Source of the DNA: Erpobdella octoculata
Lineage: Eukaryota > Annelida > Clitellata > Hirudinida > Erpobdellidae
NCBI GenBank assembly: GCA_963978895.1
Contig: OZ022243.1
Coordinates: forward strand, 4,552,120 to 4,616,119
Reading direction: 5' to 3'
DNA: 64,000 nucleotides
The notes under the pieces are model-generated. The model did not search any database. It had not been told where the DNA came from and saw nothing but the letters and a program-made list of their open reading frames with translations. Shown in pieces: positions 41,560-56,999 of the stretch. The position numbers were made by a program, and so were the translations under genes. The stretch's first letter is position 1. The number at the start of each line of letters is the position of its first letter.

Positions 41560-44500
41560 TCAAACCGCACAACGCTGCTGCACGCTGTCGTTAGCGTGGC
41601 GACTGCGCGACTTCCTGGTCGCAGATCTTTCGCAATCTTTCGTAGGTTTTTGGTGTCTGTTCTTGACGTGGCCTGCCTCGAAAGGATCATCTGTTACATG
41701 ACGGTTTTCATCAGGAGTCTGTACGTTTACCTTGCTGTCCGAAGAAACCGAACAAGACGATCTGTCGGAGTTGGCCTCGAGGTGATTTGACTGCCCCGTT
41801 TTGGTGTCGTCTTTCGATAGTGCATCTGAGTTGGGACGACGTTCCTTGGAGTCGCTCTTTTTTGGAGTTGTAAGATTCAGAGCTTCGCACATTTCGTTAT
41901 TTGAATCTTGATACGGAGAGCGTGCTGACGACAGCTGACAAGCTGCTGCTGCTTCTGCGCTGAAAGTTGACGCAGATGATTTCGGAACGAGGCCGAAGTA
42001 AAATGGAAAGTTCTTTCCCGCGTTGTACTCTTCTTCGCAGAACGGAGACTTCCTTAAAGGCTCGTCGGGGCCGGCTGCTACTAAAGAACTCGTCAACGTG
42101 GACTTAGAATGTAGTTCGGCGCTGGCACTGTGCCTGTCCCGGCCTTTTCTCGACGAGAATTTAGCGCTACAGCCATCGACAGTGCATTTGTATGCTCCGC
42201 TTTCGCTCAGCTGTTCACCTCTCTCTGCCAGCTCTTTGGATGTAACTAGACATTTGGACGTTGAAGAATTGCAGTCCGGCAGCGATGTCTCTGAAGAAGG
42301 AGGACCGTGTTTGTTGTTTATGAGTCTGATCACCGCATCGGTAATACTGCGCTCTACCGAGTAATTGGCATCGACGGAATGCAACTTCAATTCCTCTTTG
42401 ACGCCGACCACCTCCAAGTTTAATTGTGCTTCTCTGGATGTCCCGGAAGCTGAATGTGTTTCTTTGTGATTATCAATCGTTTTCTCTAAGCTTGGAAAAG
42501 ATGGAAACGGATCGGTATTTAACTGGCGAGGCTTCTTTTCCTGCGGTTCCAGTTTTTCCTCACTATGCGTGGAACAGTCATCGTTGCTTAATACGCTGCT
42601 CTGTGCTGGATATTTAGTCGGCATGCTGCTTTTGCGTTTACTGCTACGAGAGATCAAGCTGGAAGAACTGTCCGGTCCACAACCTGCCGGATTTTTAATA
42701 CCGACAGCAGAGCATCCGGGTTTTGGTTTTTCGCTATCTTTGGCATTGTAGTTAAAATTTCCGGTGGACGATAAGTTTATGGCTTCCGCTTCGTAGTTCG
42801 GATCGAGTGCTTGAGACTTGCAGAATGTTTGATATTGGGCGAATTTATTTTCGTCGGTATCGACGAACGTCGAATAGCTGGACGAGGTCGAAAGGTCTTC
42901 AGCCTTGATTTCGCACGAGTCGTTCTGTCTCGTATATGACGACTCGGAGTCCATGCTCTTGGCGTCGTCTTCGGAATCCTCGTTGTCGGGTCTCGGTGAA
43001 TATACAATCTGCATTTCGCCATCAGTCTCATCAAAGTCATCCTCGGCCTCGGCAGGATCGGTACTGCTCGATATCGGCTGCTGACCTTTCTGAGGCAGAG
43101 GCTGATAGCCTTCGGGCAGCTTTCTTCTCACCGTCTGAGGCATGTGAAGTTTTGGATTCGGATTGGCGCTGTGTCTGTTTCTACTGCGCCTGGAACTGAA
43201 CATCATCGTGCAGCCTTCGACAGTGCAACGGTGCATTTCTTTTAGGTGGACGGCGCTGTAGTGAATTTTTAGAGCTCCCTTATCACAGAAGGTTTTGTGG
43301 CAGGCGGTGCATAAAACTCGTTTTTTTCCTGAAGGTGAAATAAGAGTACCCCCGTAGCCAGGCGTTGGCTGCCAGGGTCTCTTCATGGCCGGTCCACTAC
43401 CAGACGATTTCCGATTTTGCTTTAGTTGCTGCTGAGGTTGCTGTTGCTTAGCAAGTAGTGCTGCATTGCGTTCTATGAGGCCGGAAACACCAGCGGGTAT
43501 CGACGGCGGGAGAACCATGACCGGCTGTTTCGTTTGGTGCTGATGCGACGACGAAGCTACTTTAGATTGGTCTTTGATGCTGTAATTGATTGCCAGTTCG
43601 TTGTTACTGCTGTTGGTGCTGCAAACGGCGCCGAGGATGGACGAATCGACTTTCTTCGGAGTCAATTTGTTCTGCTCACTGGCCAGAGCGCTGGAGGTCA
43701 GCAGCTGGCGATTGAGTATCGCTGCTGCTGCGGCAGCTGCAGGATTTATTTTATTTTCGGCGATTTCGTTTTTCACAACCGATGGAAAACTCGAAAATGC
43801 GTTTTGTATTGCAGCCGAGTTAGTTGCCAGAGCGAGATTCAAGAGAGCGCGTCCGCCGTCAAATTTAGCCAGATTGGACGTGTCCAACTGGCCAGGAACG
43901 ACAAGCTTTTGAGCTTTCTGTTGCTGCTGTTGTAGTTGATGCTGCAGGCTTAAGGCAACGTTCTTCTGCAATAAATGCTGCTGAATTTGCTGCAGGCTCT
44001 GATCTTTACGAAAATCTCCGGGCTCCATGGTCTGCAGGTTGCGCAGAGGAGAGCGAATCAAGTTGGAAGCAGATGGACCAGAAACACTGGAGTGACTAAA
44101 GTTGCTGGAAATGAAAGCAGGAATATTGTTAACATTAACGGGCGTGTTAACGTTTGTCGTAGATGAAGTCCCACTGGGCTGAGAAATAAGATTCCCCACC
44201 GTGACAAAAGGTCCCTGGGACTGATTTATAAGTCCCCCACTTCCTCCAATCATAGCTGGGACCAAGTTTTGAAAAATTCCTGGAGACAGAAAACGGGTAA
44301 AATTCGAAGCTCCGGCCAGATGGGGGTACATGAATGTTTTCGTCAGAAGTTGAGCCGCATCGTAACTTTTCAAAAAGTTCTGCATGTTTCCAAGAACGTT
44401 GCCACCGAGTCCCAGGAGATTGCCGGCAGTTGAGCCAATGTTGGGTAAAGCCGCGGCTTGTGAGCTATGGATAGAAGCTTTTGAAGCAAAAGTTGCCGAT

Positions 44501-45003
44501 TTAGCTTCGCTCAATGGACTAATGCTTACCGATGCGGGAGTATCAGCTGCTTTAGGCGTTGCGCCAGGAGACAGAGTCTTGTTGATGTTCTCGATAAATT
44601 TCTTGGTGTCGCTTTTCTCCGCTGCATGCTCTTTGAAGAAGTTTTGTACAAACTTCATGCTATTCGAATGAATAGAATCCATCTGCTGATAAGAAGGTCT
44701 TTCACTGAGACTGTTCTCGAGAACCTTGAGATGACTTGATAAATCTTTCTCGACCGGACTGCTCTTGATCGATGTCGTCGTCGGCGACTGCAAACACTGA
44801 GGAGTGAGACTGGCATTCGAACTTGAACACTCGACCTTCAGCTGCGGAGCGTAGTTCCAGAAGTTGGCAGCGCCTTGCATGTTCGTCATGAAGTTGACCG
44901 CAACTTCTCTTGTTTCTTTGAACCTGAGGAACTGCGCCAAGATCAGCTCTTCTTCTTCCGCTGTGGCCATCGTCCAGTTGTTTAATACCTGTCCATTTGG
45001 ATC
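41560..45003 (-). CDS. BNC: Basonuclin-type zinc-finger protein, large last exon
   Basis: Acceptor AATCTCAG, phase 0, then 1147 codons and a stop. It begins [20 protein letters not shown] and [18 protein letters not shown], the end of the conserved basonuclin N-terminal domain. A long low-complexity region rich in Gln, Ser and Asn follows. A pair of C2H2 fingers typical of basonuclin/disco lies about residues 560-630 of the exon ([20 protein letters not shown], then [20 protein letters not shown]). Another finger lies near 935 ([20 protein letters not shown]). Basic stretches at the C terminus (ATRKSRSRH) may serve nuclear import. Basonuclins are nuclear DNA-binding proteins. The exon's size and fingers leave little doubt about the family; whether it is closer to BNC1, BNC2 or disco is not decided. 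Confidence 0.9.
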   Translation of the reverse strand, partial: DPNGQVLNNWTMATAEEEELILAQFLRFKETREVAVNFMTNMQGAANFWNYAPQLKVECSSSNASLTPQCLQSPTTTSIKSSPVEKDLSSHLKVLENSLSERPSYQQMDSIHSNSMKFVQNFFKEHAAEKSDTKKFIENINKTLSPGATPKAADTPASVSISPLSEAKSATFASKASIHSSQAAALPNIGSTAGNLLGLGGNVLGNMQNFLKSYDAAQLLTKTFMYPHLAGASNFTRFLSPGIFQNLVPAMIGGSGGLINQSQGPFVTVGNLISQPSGTSSTTNVNTPVNVNNIPAFISSNFSHSSVSGPSASNLIRSPLRNLQTMEPGDFRKDQSLQQIQQHLLQKNVALSLQHQLQQQQQKAQKLVVPGQLDTSNLAKFDGGRALLNLALATNSAAIQNAFSSFPSVVKNEIAENKINPAAAAAAAILNRQLLTSSALASEQNKLTPKKVDSSILGAVCSTNSSNNELAINYSIKDQSKVASSSHQHQTKQPVMVLPPSIPAGVSGLIERNAALLAKQQQPQQQLKQNRKSSGSGPAMKRPWQPTPGYGGTLISPSGKKRVLCTACHKTFCDKGALKIHYSAVHLKEMHRCTVEGCTMMFSSRRSRNRHSANPNPKLHMPQTVRRKLPEGYQPLPQKGQQPISSSTDPAEAEDDFDETDGEMQIVYSPRPDNEDSEDDAKSMDSESSYTRQNDSCEIKAEDLSTSSSYSTFVDTDENKFAQYQTFCKSQALDPNYEAEAINLSSTGNFNYNAKDSEKPKPGCSAVGIKNPAGCGPDSSSSLISRSSKRKSSMPTKYPAQSSVLSNDDCSTHSEEKLEPQEKKPRQLNTDPFPSFPSLEKTIDNHKETHSASGTSREAQLNLEVVGVKEELKLHSVDANYSVERSITDAVIRLINNKHGPPSSETSLPDCNSSTSKCLVTSKELAERGEQLSESGAYKCTVDGCSAKFSSRKGRDRHSASAELHSKSTLTSSLVAAGPDEPLRKSPFCEEEYNAGKNFPFYFGLVPKSSASTFSAEAAAACQLSSARSPYQDSNNEMCEALNLTTPKKSDSKERRPNSDALSKDDTKTGQSNHLEANSDRSSCSVSSDSKVNVQTPDENRHVTDDPFEAGHVKNRHQKPTKDCERSATRKSRSRHANDSVQQRCAV

Positions 45004-45154
45004 CTGAGATTTTAATTAAAGAATTTATTAATAATAAATATTAATAATGTATTCTTGGTTTTTGTTCTTATGATTCGTTTATATAAAAAGTGTTTGTTTG
45101 TTTATTTTTTTCCGAATGAACATTTAAAACAAGGAAACATTTAAAAACAATTAC

Positions 45155-45831
45155 CGTCATTATGTAGCCCCTTGAATAATCTCCCAATGTCCATCCGAAC
45201 GCTTGCAAGATGTGCTCAATTTCTTCGCTATTCATCGTCGAAAACATGCGATCCATCAGAATTTTCAGCCTCAATGGGCAAGCCTGAGAGCCGTAGAGAG
45301 CCAGACTGGCAACGTCAAAGACCAGACTCGGGTGGATTGATTCAAACTTTTGATTTTCTAGGATGGAATTTGATTGCGGAGAGTCGCTGAGAATGTTTTT
45401 GTACGGCGATAAAGTAGTAGACGATTGGGGAGAAGACTCGACTTTAGATGCTGAAGTGTATTTCTTGGGAGTGCTGGTAGGCTCACTTTGATCGAGCTCT
45501 TGAGTACAATCTGAAGCCGGTAGAGAATCTGGCGTGAGAGGATTCTTTGAGGAGATCAGTTGAGATGTGGTGACGCTAAGATTCTGACTAAGTGCCGATG
45601 AAAACGACGACGATGCGGATCTGAGACTCGATGGCGATGGGGTCGATGGCGGAGGAGTGTTAGTGATGTGAGGAGAATCCAACGAAGGCTGAACGGAAGG
45701 AGCCGCCGGGGTGTCCGGAGTACTAGCTGGGTCGGCTGCTTCTAGCGTTGCTGGTGTCAACGACGATGACACAGAATCAGATGGTGGAAGTGGGGATTCG
45801 AGGTGCTCTATCGAGTCTGGTACTGATGATA
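45155..45831 (-). CDS. BNC: Basonuclin gene, internal exon
   Basis: Acceptor TATTGCAG and donor ACG|GTAATT. Two bases complete a Val codon, then 225 codons in phase 0 with the next exon. The first ~170 residues are Ser/Thr/Pro-rich linker. The end, HPSLVFDVASLALYGSQA, then LRLKILMDRMFSTMNSEEIE and FGWTLGDYSRGYIM, is the conserved basonuclin N-terminal domain. The exon extends 5' of the in-frame GTG at 45772, back to 45831. Confidence 0.85.
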
Positions 45832-45924
45832 CTGCAATAACATCCGTGTTTGCTTAATTTAAAGTCATGTTCAAAAGAAAAAAAATAATGTCCTATTTTA
45901 AAAATTAGTGTATTGTCAGCTCAC

Positions 45925-46005
45925 CGTTAGAATTTCTTTTTGTGACGATTCCATCCGATATCTGATTTTTTAAGTTGATCTCACGTTTAGCCATTTTATC
46001 CACGG
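45925..46005 (-). CDS. BNC: Basonuclin gene, small internal exon
   Basis: Eighty-one bases between acceptor TTTTACCAG and donor AACG|GTGAGC. It enters in phase 1 from the exon at 47137-47239 and leaves in phase 1 into the exon at 45155-45831. The translation (AVDKMAKREINLKNQ) matches the place where basonuclins read A.DKL after HGWV.H. Found by splice-phase reading. Confidence 0.7.
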
Positions 46006-47136
46006 CTGGTAAAATATGAAATTGCAGTTTAGTTTTCTTAGTTGCTATCAGCAAACGTTTTTTGTTATTATTAAGCACGCTCTTCATAGTTGTTATTCTA
46101 GAGTCTACTTCTTAAATTAAAACCAATAATTCAGCAGCTAAATGACCCGTTTCGCATCCGAAAAAACATTCTTCAAATGACTTATCTGCCTTCGTCCCGC
46201 GGCAATATTTAGAAAAATGACTGAAGCCCTCAACGGTGGCCGGATTACTTTTTATCGATTAAATGAGGACCAATGACAGCTTAAGTCTGCAGTGATATAA
46301 GCGAGCTTTGCAATTGACAGCCTTCATCCTACATCAAGACTGAATTATTATTATTTTCCCATAAATGACAGAGAGATTTTTTGTTTGATAATTCAATTTA
46401 GATTTAATGATCGTTTAGGTATCGTTACGCCACGCCATTTCTAAACAATTTTTCTGCTAAACGAAATACTCGTTTCTTTTATCAAAAACATTACATACGG
46501 TTACGATGCAATTATTGTAACTATAAATAAAAATCATCATGAGCTAATAATATTTCAAATTTAAGACGCGGACACATTAACGGCGCGTTGAACTGGCGTA
46601 GTATAATCAAGCGTCGGACGACATCTTCATTTACGTTACCGTTTTCAAATGCATCGGTATAACCTAAACACGAGTATACACGAATGCCACCGTGAAAGGT
46701 CAACTTTTAAGCTTACCTATTTTCTGATCTAGGTCAAGTCTTGCAAATTGACCCTATTAATTTATGTCAAGGCACGAGAGTGCCGTAAAAATGATTTGTT
46801 GCTCTTTTAAGATGACCCGGCTTTATTAAAAGTGAAGCGGACAACGAGAATTTCTGCTGAGGCGCGTTCGATTTTTTTCTAAATTGAAACTGATTAGTGA
46901 AAATTAAACTATAATGGAAATAAATTGAATAAAAATTAAATTGAATACAAATTAAATTGAATACAAATTAAATTAAATACAAATTAAATTGAATACAAAT
47001 AAAATTAAATACAAATTAAATTGAATTGAATTGAATACAAATTAAATTGAATACAAATTAAATTCAATTCAAATTAAATTCAATAAAAATTGAACTGAGG
47101 AAGACTTGAACTGAATGAACGAAAATAAAAACGCAC
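46006..47136. other. Basonuclin intron
   Basis: Contains a degenerate minisatellite at 46919-47097 with repeated ~15-base units (AAATTGAATACAAATT). No other coding feature is seen. Confidence 0.6.
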
Positions 47137-47239
47137 CATGAAACACCCAGCCGTGATGACAAGCCTGGCAAAAGCGCAACTTTTCCTTGTCCGGCTGAAA
47201 CGAAGAGCATGCGCAGTTCGGCACCTTACACTGGATTAC
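47137..47239 (-). CDS. BNC: Basonuclin gene, cysteine-rich exon
   Basis: Acceptor TTAAG at 47240-47241 and donor CATG|GTGCGT. The translation VIQCKVPNCACSSFQPDK then RFCQACHHGWVFH fits the conserved N-terminal cysteine motif of basonuclins (..C....C.C..F.P......C..C.HGWV.HA). The exon ends in phase 1, matching the next. In-frame stop codons lie just upstream of the acceptor, so at least one more 5' exon with the start codon exists further right; it was not found. Confidence 0.75.
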
Positions 47240-50913
<3,674 letters not shown>

Positions 50914-50967
50914 ATGATGATGGCGGCAACTGCAAGACAGCTCCTTGACAAGCTGCTTGTAAAGTAC
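50914..50967 (+). CDS. Possible first coding exon, unknown gene
   Basis: ATGATGATGGCGGCAACTGC opens a frame of 18 codons (MMMAATARQLLDKLLVKY) followed by an excellent donor, TAC|GTAAGT, at 50968. The upstream 150 bases are GC-richer than their surroundings (GGCGCAGGCGCG near 50850). The combination is typical of a first exon near a promoter. No downstream exon was identified and the family is unknown. Confidence 0.3.
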
Positions 50968-51691
50968 GTAAGTTTAGCAGTCACTTTGTTATCATCTCTC
51001 TTTCCCTCTAACACTAACTCTCTCTTTCTCTATCTCTCTCGCTTTCTCTACCTTACTTTCTTTCTCTCTTTCTCCTATCTGTATCTCCACGCGCCTGCTA
51101 TCTCTCGACTTTCCATCCCGGAAAGAGTGGCACAGCAGCAACCGATGATGATGATTCAAGAAGTGAGTCTTTGTAGCACCATCATCACCCACCCCCGGTG
51201 TTGCTGCTGCAGTTGATCGCAGTGTTTGTGAGTTTTCAGTTTGCTACCTTGCAGCGTCTTGCTCCCTGCTAAACTCAAGAAGTCAGAAGGCGGTGCACGC
51301 CATGTCCCTGAGAGTAACTTTCCACTGCGTGTCTCGCCTGCCAATACAAATATACATCGGTACCCAGTACCCGGTACCCGTGGTCCCCGTGGAATGTAAA
51401 CGAGCCTCCCACTCGAAAATTAATTAAAAGATAATTTAATATTTTTTTAAAGTGTGATTTATTCAATTTAATGAGATAAAGTGTCGTGAGAAGCTGACAC
51501 GCTTATCACAAATTGAAATCGAGTTAAAATGCGCGTTATTGCCTTTGCCTACGCGGAGTAGATAAATCTCTTAATTTTTTTTATAACATCTCAAATAAGT
51601 GATTGTAAGCTGATGATGACGTAGATGGATAGTTTAAGTTAAGAATTTCAAATAATCATAATTTGTCTTCAGGAGAGGTCGCAAGCAGGCA

Positions 51692-51832
51692 ATCATTCAT
51701 TTGTTCGTTCGTTCGTTCGTTCGTTCATTCATTCATTTGTTCGTTCGTTCGTTCGTTCATTCATTCATTCGTTCGTTCGTTCGTTCGTTCGTTCGTTCGT
51801 TCATTCATTCATTTGTTCATTCGTTCGTTCGT
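51692..51832 (+). repeat. (TTCG)n/(TTCA)n microsatellite
   Basis: About 35 tetranucleotide units alternating in blocks between TTCG and TTCA, consistent with repeated C-to-T change at the CpG. Confidence 0.9.
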
Positions 51833-52504
51833 TTCCTTTTGCTTGCTTACTTACTTACTACCTACGCACCCGCACTTTAGATGAAAGTCTCAGGTCGACA
51901 TGGAAAATTTATTAACGACCAAAGAAACATTTACAATTAAAAGCCAATTGGTATTTTCAGATGATGTAATACACACAAAACCGGACTTAGACAATGTTTT
52001 GACTTGTTAAAATACAACTTCTAAACACACTAAGCAATTAAACAACTTACTTTCCAATCAATTAATTAACTTGCGATGTTTAGATTCCTAGCTATAATGA
52101 ATATTTCTGCTACACCTTATTAATAGTATACATTTCATACAAATCCATGCATGCATTACATAGACTGCAAACATTGAGACGAATACATATGTACATTTTT
52201 GTACATCATAAATACATTCATACATTAAATACATTCATACATTTATACATTACATACATACTCGTGCATGCGTTGATAAGTTGATATGAGCTGATTTACG
52301 CATTACATATGTAGTAACCTATACAAACACATAAGCTGTACACACTATCACACACAAACACAAAAGCTGTACACATTATAACACACACACACGTGTACAT
52401 AATTTAATGAGGTCAAACTCTCAAGAAGATGCTACAACCTGGACGCTGCGTACCTACATTACATGGATATGCCTTGACCTGACACGCGTGCCCCAGTGTT
52501 AAGA

Positions 52505-52505
52505 G

Positions 52506-52583
<78 letters not shown>

Positions 52584-52670
52584 CGTTGATGATGATGATG
52601 ACGACGACGACGACGACGATGATGACGACGACAACGATGATGATGATACTAATAGTGGTTATGATGATGA
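52505..52670 (+). repeat. (GAT)n/(GAC)n trinucleotide repeat
   Basis: GAT units pass into blocks of GAC at 52584-52640 and back to GAT. It is noncoding despite open frames on both strands. Confidence 0.9.
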
Positions 52671-52792
52671 TAGTAATTTCCACCAGCAATAAACAACAAT
52701 TTTTTTTATTGATTTTCGCAAATACGTTCTACCAGCCATTTGACAACAAGAAAAGTGTAAGCGTTTAAGTAGTGTGTCTGTCATGTCTCGTT

Positions 52793-52949
52793 CGGTAGCG
52801 TAGTAATTGGGGCAAGTGGATAGGGGTCGCCAAAGAGAGGCGCAATATCAGTGGAAGTTTTTGGAAAAGTTGACAGACGGACATTTTTAGGGGCGCATTT
52901 TATAGACTTTGCCCCCCCCCTGGCGCAAAAATCCCTTGCTACGCCACTG
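52793..52949. mobile_element. 157-bp hAT-like MITE with 8-bp target duplication
   Basis: The right end is GCTACGCCACTG, the same as the hAT element at 36727-38159; the left end is a worn version (CGGTAGCGTAG). The 8 bases gtctcgtt are found on both sides (52785-52792 and 52950-52957). Inner sequence (GCGCAATATCAGTG) also recurs in the larger element, so this is its miniature derivative. Confidence 0.85.
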
Positions 52950-53369
52950 GTCTCGTTCAGACTTTTCAGTTATTAAAGAGTTATAATTATTCAAATTTTC
53001 CTCGAGGATAACCGAGTCGGTATGAGCGACGGACATGGAACGCGAATGGTTGACGAATCAACTCCAGCTCGCCACCAAGAAGCCATGTCATCGGGAATCA
53101 ATCAAACAGTACATTTGTTTCTCCTTGATATCAGAGTCAATGAGTTTTGTAGTAAGGAGGAGGCACTTGCATGAATATTAAGGAGGGGGCCTTTTTATGT
53201 ATAAATATGAACATTAGACGATTTCACTTTTTAAAATATTCATTCTAGTCACGAAATGCAGAAAGTTAAACGTGAATATTCACAAGCGGTGTAATTATAA
53301 TGACTTGGAGCTGTTCGTGTGCGGATGAAATCGGGTTATACAGTGAATACGATGAGCGTGGAGCGGGAC

Positions 53370-54835
53370 GCATATTACTAAATGGTAGTATGCGACAATA
53401 GAGAGAGGTCGACTAGTAGCCTAAGAGGGGCGTGGTTCAAGACTAGAGGCTCTGCTATTAATAGCTTACATTTCGGCGCGCGCATCTTACAACTAGGACT
53501 CATGGATTCCGACTCGTTTTTAGAAGAAAGTTTACCGAAAAGCTGTGTAGATATAAATACTTTATATTTCTATTAATTAATTTGATTTGTTGCTAACATC
53601 TTTCTTTATAATTTATTTTAATGTGAGCATGTAATTATTATTTTTATAGGTTTTTTTCTGCTAAAATTTTATAGTTTTTTCAATGTGCAATATGTTTTTT
53701 ATTTCACTCTGCAATGTTTTTATTAACAGTAAAACATGCTACATGTACATATTTTTGTGTGTATATTAAATAGATAGAATCATTTGTTCTGAATTATTGA
53801 CACTTTTTTGACTGTGCAATATGTTTTTTTTACTGTTCAATATGTTTGTTTCACTGTGCAATATGTTTTTTTTCTGCAATGTTTTTTGCTGTGCGATATG
53901 TTTTTATTAACAGTAAAACATGCTACATTTACATATTTTTGTGTGTATATTAATTAGATAGAATCATTTGTCCTGATTAATTGACACTTTTTCATATCAA
54001 TATCAACACGTGTGTTTCATGTAATTGTGTATATCTCTATTAATAGAATTTATTTCATTTATTGCTGAAATGTTATACTGTTAGTTATTATTAAAGTCTT
54101 GTTATTGACATTATTTAAATTTTGTTTCAATTTAATACACATATAGTAGACTAATAGACCTCAACTCTGCCTTGCAGTAATGTGCTTTAAGTGTTTAAGA
54201 CAAAAGTTGTTCACAGTTCGTTCCATTATTTTTTCAATAGAAACTGCTGGTTGACAAGAGTTTGCTCAGTAGTTATGGGAATGTTTGAATTTTCTCATAG
54301 ATTCTCCAGCAGTTTACAGAGTATAAATGTGCAGTAGCTTAGCTTAGACAAACCTTCACGATTTATGAAAGCTAAAGCAGAGTAGTTGAACTTTTCATCA
54401 ATCTGGAGCAGAGCTGAGCTCCACTGACATAGTAAGTTATATTTTTATCACCAGCGAATGAATGTTTTATGTGACTCTGTGATGTCAGACTACGACGACT
54501 ACGTACTAATTAATGTAATGTCATTGATTAACATTAATGATTAACGGTTAATAATGATTTAATCATATCAGTTCAGTTATTTGAATAATCCAATGTTAAG
54601 TAGGGTTATAAAATCTCCAGACACTGCAACGACTGCAAGCCAGTGTAGTGTAAGCGTACGCAACGACTCGTATCGGTCGGAAAGGCAATGAAAATGAAAA
54701 CAAATAGTAGATTAATATATGCATATATATTAGTGCCATACTAAGAATAGCAACCATAGATATCTAGAGTAGAGGCTAAAGCCACGCCCCTCTTAGCCTG
54801 CTAGTATTGCTGCATACTACCATTTAGAAATATGC
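53370..54835. mobile_element. Mutator-like element with 9-bp target duplication
   Basis: The ends are imperfect inverted repeats of about 100 bp beginning GCATATTACTAAATGGTAGT at the left and GCATATTTCTAAATGGTAGT on the reverse of the right. The 9 bases gagcgggac are exactly repeated at 53361-53369 and 54836-54844. Long terminal repeats plus a 9-bp duplication fit Mutator-like elements. The interior has a ~187-bp tandem duplication (53695-53985, TTTTTATTAACAGTAAAACA twice) and no long ORF. Confidence 0.8.
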
Positions 54836-54844
54836 GAGCGGGAC

Positions 54845-55336
54845 CTTCCTGACTGAAATGGTCCCGATAGGATACGAATAACGATTAGGATAGAAGATGG
54901 CGAAATGGAGAAATAAGTGAGCGGGTTTTCCGGGTAAATGCGGAGAGGGATATCCAGCTAAAATCTCAATAGCCGAGGAGGTGCATGTGGAAAAATATGG
55001 ATGGAAAGATCAAAGGTTAGTAAAGAAAATATGAAATCTTCGATATAAATATACGTATGAGTTAAACAAACAAAACAACACCCTCACACATGCACACTTG
55101 CATACTCTATACACACATGCACGCACACACACACGTCATAATAATCTTCACATACACACACAAGCAAGGCAAACTCAATTGACCATCAAAGAAGAGCTTC
55201 GTAACTTTCAACTCTACTCTCCTAGAAAATGAAGAATTGATGACAGCTGCCACGGAATGCATGTGCATGTGTCCAGGTCTGCGTCCGTGTGACGCGTTCT
55301 ACGTGCGTTCGTTTGTTTGTGTGTGTATGTGTGTGT
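54845..55336. other. Intergenic, nothing recognised
   Basis: No exon or clear repeat apart from short CA-rich sequence. Confidence 0.4.
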
Positions 55337-55661
55337 TTGCGCATGTATGTATGTGTATGTATGTACGTATGTATGTATGTGTATGTACGTATGTATGTAT
55401 GTGTGTATGTATGTATGTATGTATGTATGTACGTACGTATGTCTGTATGTATGTATGTATGTATGTATGTATGTATGTATGTATGTATGTATGTATGTAT
55501 GTATGTATGTATGTATGTATGTATGTATGTATGTATGTATGCATGCATGCATGCATGTATGTATGTATGTATGTATGTATGTATGTATGTATGTATGTAT
55601 GTATGTATGTATGTATGTATGTATGTATGTATGTATGTATGTATGTATGTATGTATGTATA
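55337..55661 (+). repeat. (GTAT)n microsatellite
   Basis: About 80 tetranucleotide units with occasional GTAC and GCAT variants; open frames on both strands are artefacts of the repeat. Confidence 0.95.
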
Positions 55662-55857
55662 TTTTCATGAGTGTCCACCACATGTGTAACCGATTGCGAG
55701 CAGGCGCGCGATGGCAGACGTGGTCATCGTGTGCGGTATTATTACTCGTATTATAGTTTGGCAAGTCGCCTCCAATGAACATAACCAGGTCATGTCATGT
55801 CATGTCACGCGCATTCCCAGCGTATAACCCGGAAATGCATGACCGAAATGTGGGCCT

Positions 55858-55941
55858 GGAGTGTGTGTGTATGTGTGTATGTGTGTGTGTGTATGTGTGT
55901 ATGTGTGTATGTGTGTGTGTATGTGTGTGTGTGTGTGTGTG
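55858..55941 (+). repeat. (GT)n microsatellite
   Basis: GT dinucleotides with scattered GTAT interruptions. Confidence 0.9.
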
Positions 55942-56126
55942 GATGTATGCGTGTGTTTATGGGCTGACGTCAGACATCATGTGCCATTAAACAATGAGCT
56001 TTACCGTAGGCAGTTAATTCCCTTGCACACCTAGTGTGGACAATTTACGATGCGCTTGCTGAAATTACGCAGAAGCAGAAAAACAGTAAAAAAGCACAAT
56101 TAAAAATTTCCCATGTCCAACCGTAC

Positions 56127-56449
<323 letters not shown>

Positions 56450-56462
56450 AGTTTAATAATAA

Positions 56463-56948
56463 TAGTCTTTAATAGAGTTGATGTTACCAAATTTTTCTAT
56501 ACTAATCGTATTATTAATATATGGAACCAATTGCCTAGCGATATTGTCAGTTCAACCACTCTCAGTAGGTTTAAATGTCTCGTAGCGGAAGCCAACCTAT
56601 CAAACTTTCTCACATATAAATAGATATCTGATTGCTCTATTATTACTCCTTCTGTGACATCCTCATTTAAAAACTAGTATCTATCTGGTACCTAGATCTA
56701 AATACAAATATTTATCTGATTACCTTGTTGTTACTAATCCATCTATTATGTATTAGTTAATATTCATATATAGTCATATAGTTTATATTTTGAACACAAC
56801 TCTTCTGTTCTACTTTTGCCTGGCTCGTCGCCTCACATCAGACGGTTTATTTTGTTTTGTTTTTTTTTAGTTTTTATTGTGTTTTGTCCGAACAGTATTA
56901 GTGGCCCTTTGGGTCCCTCTGTTCGTGTACCAATAAATAAAATAAATA

Positions 56949-56999
<51 letters not shown>
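56463..56999 (+). mobile_element. LINE 3' end with (AAT)n tail
   Basis: The plus strand from about 56478 encodes DVTKFFYTNRIINIWNQLPS and continues to RFKCLVAEANLSNFLTYK and a stop at 56622-56624, the C-terminal signature of CR1/jockey-like LINE ORF2 (FFTNR..N.WN.LP). A ~330-bp 3' UTR follows and ends CCAATAAATAAAATAAATAA, then about 18 AAT units to 56999. A 5'-truncated copy. Confidence 0.8.

Noticed and set aside
41596..44671. Several plus-strand frames of 60-133 codons opposite the basonuclin exon
   Set aside because: They are antisense shadows of a clearly identified coding exon.
52413..52634. Poly-Ser and poly-Ile frames over the GAT/GAC repeat
   Set aside because: Artefacts of a trinucleotide repeat.
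55214..55782. Tyr-Ile-His-Thr repeat frames of 117-186 codons
   Set aside because: Products of the (GTAT)n repeat.
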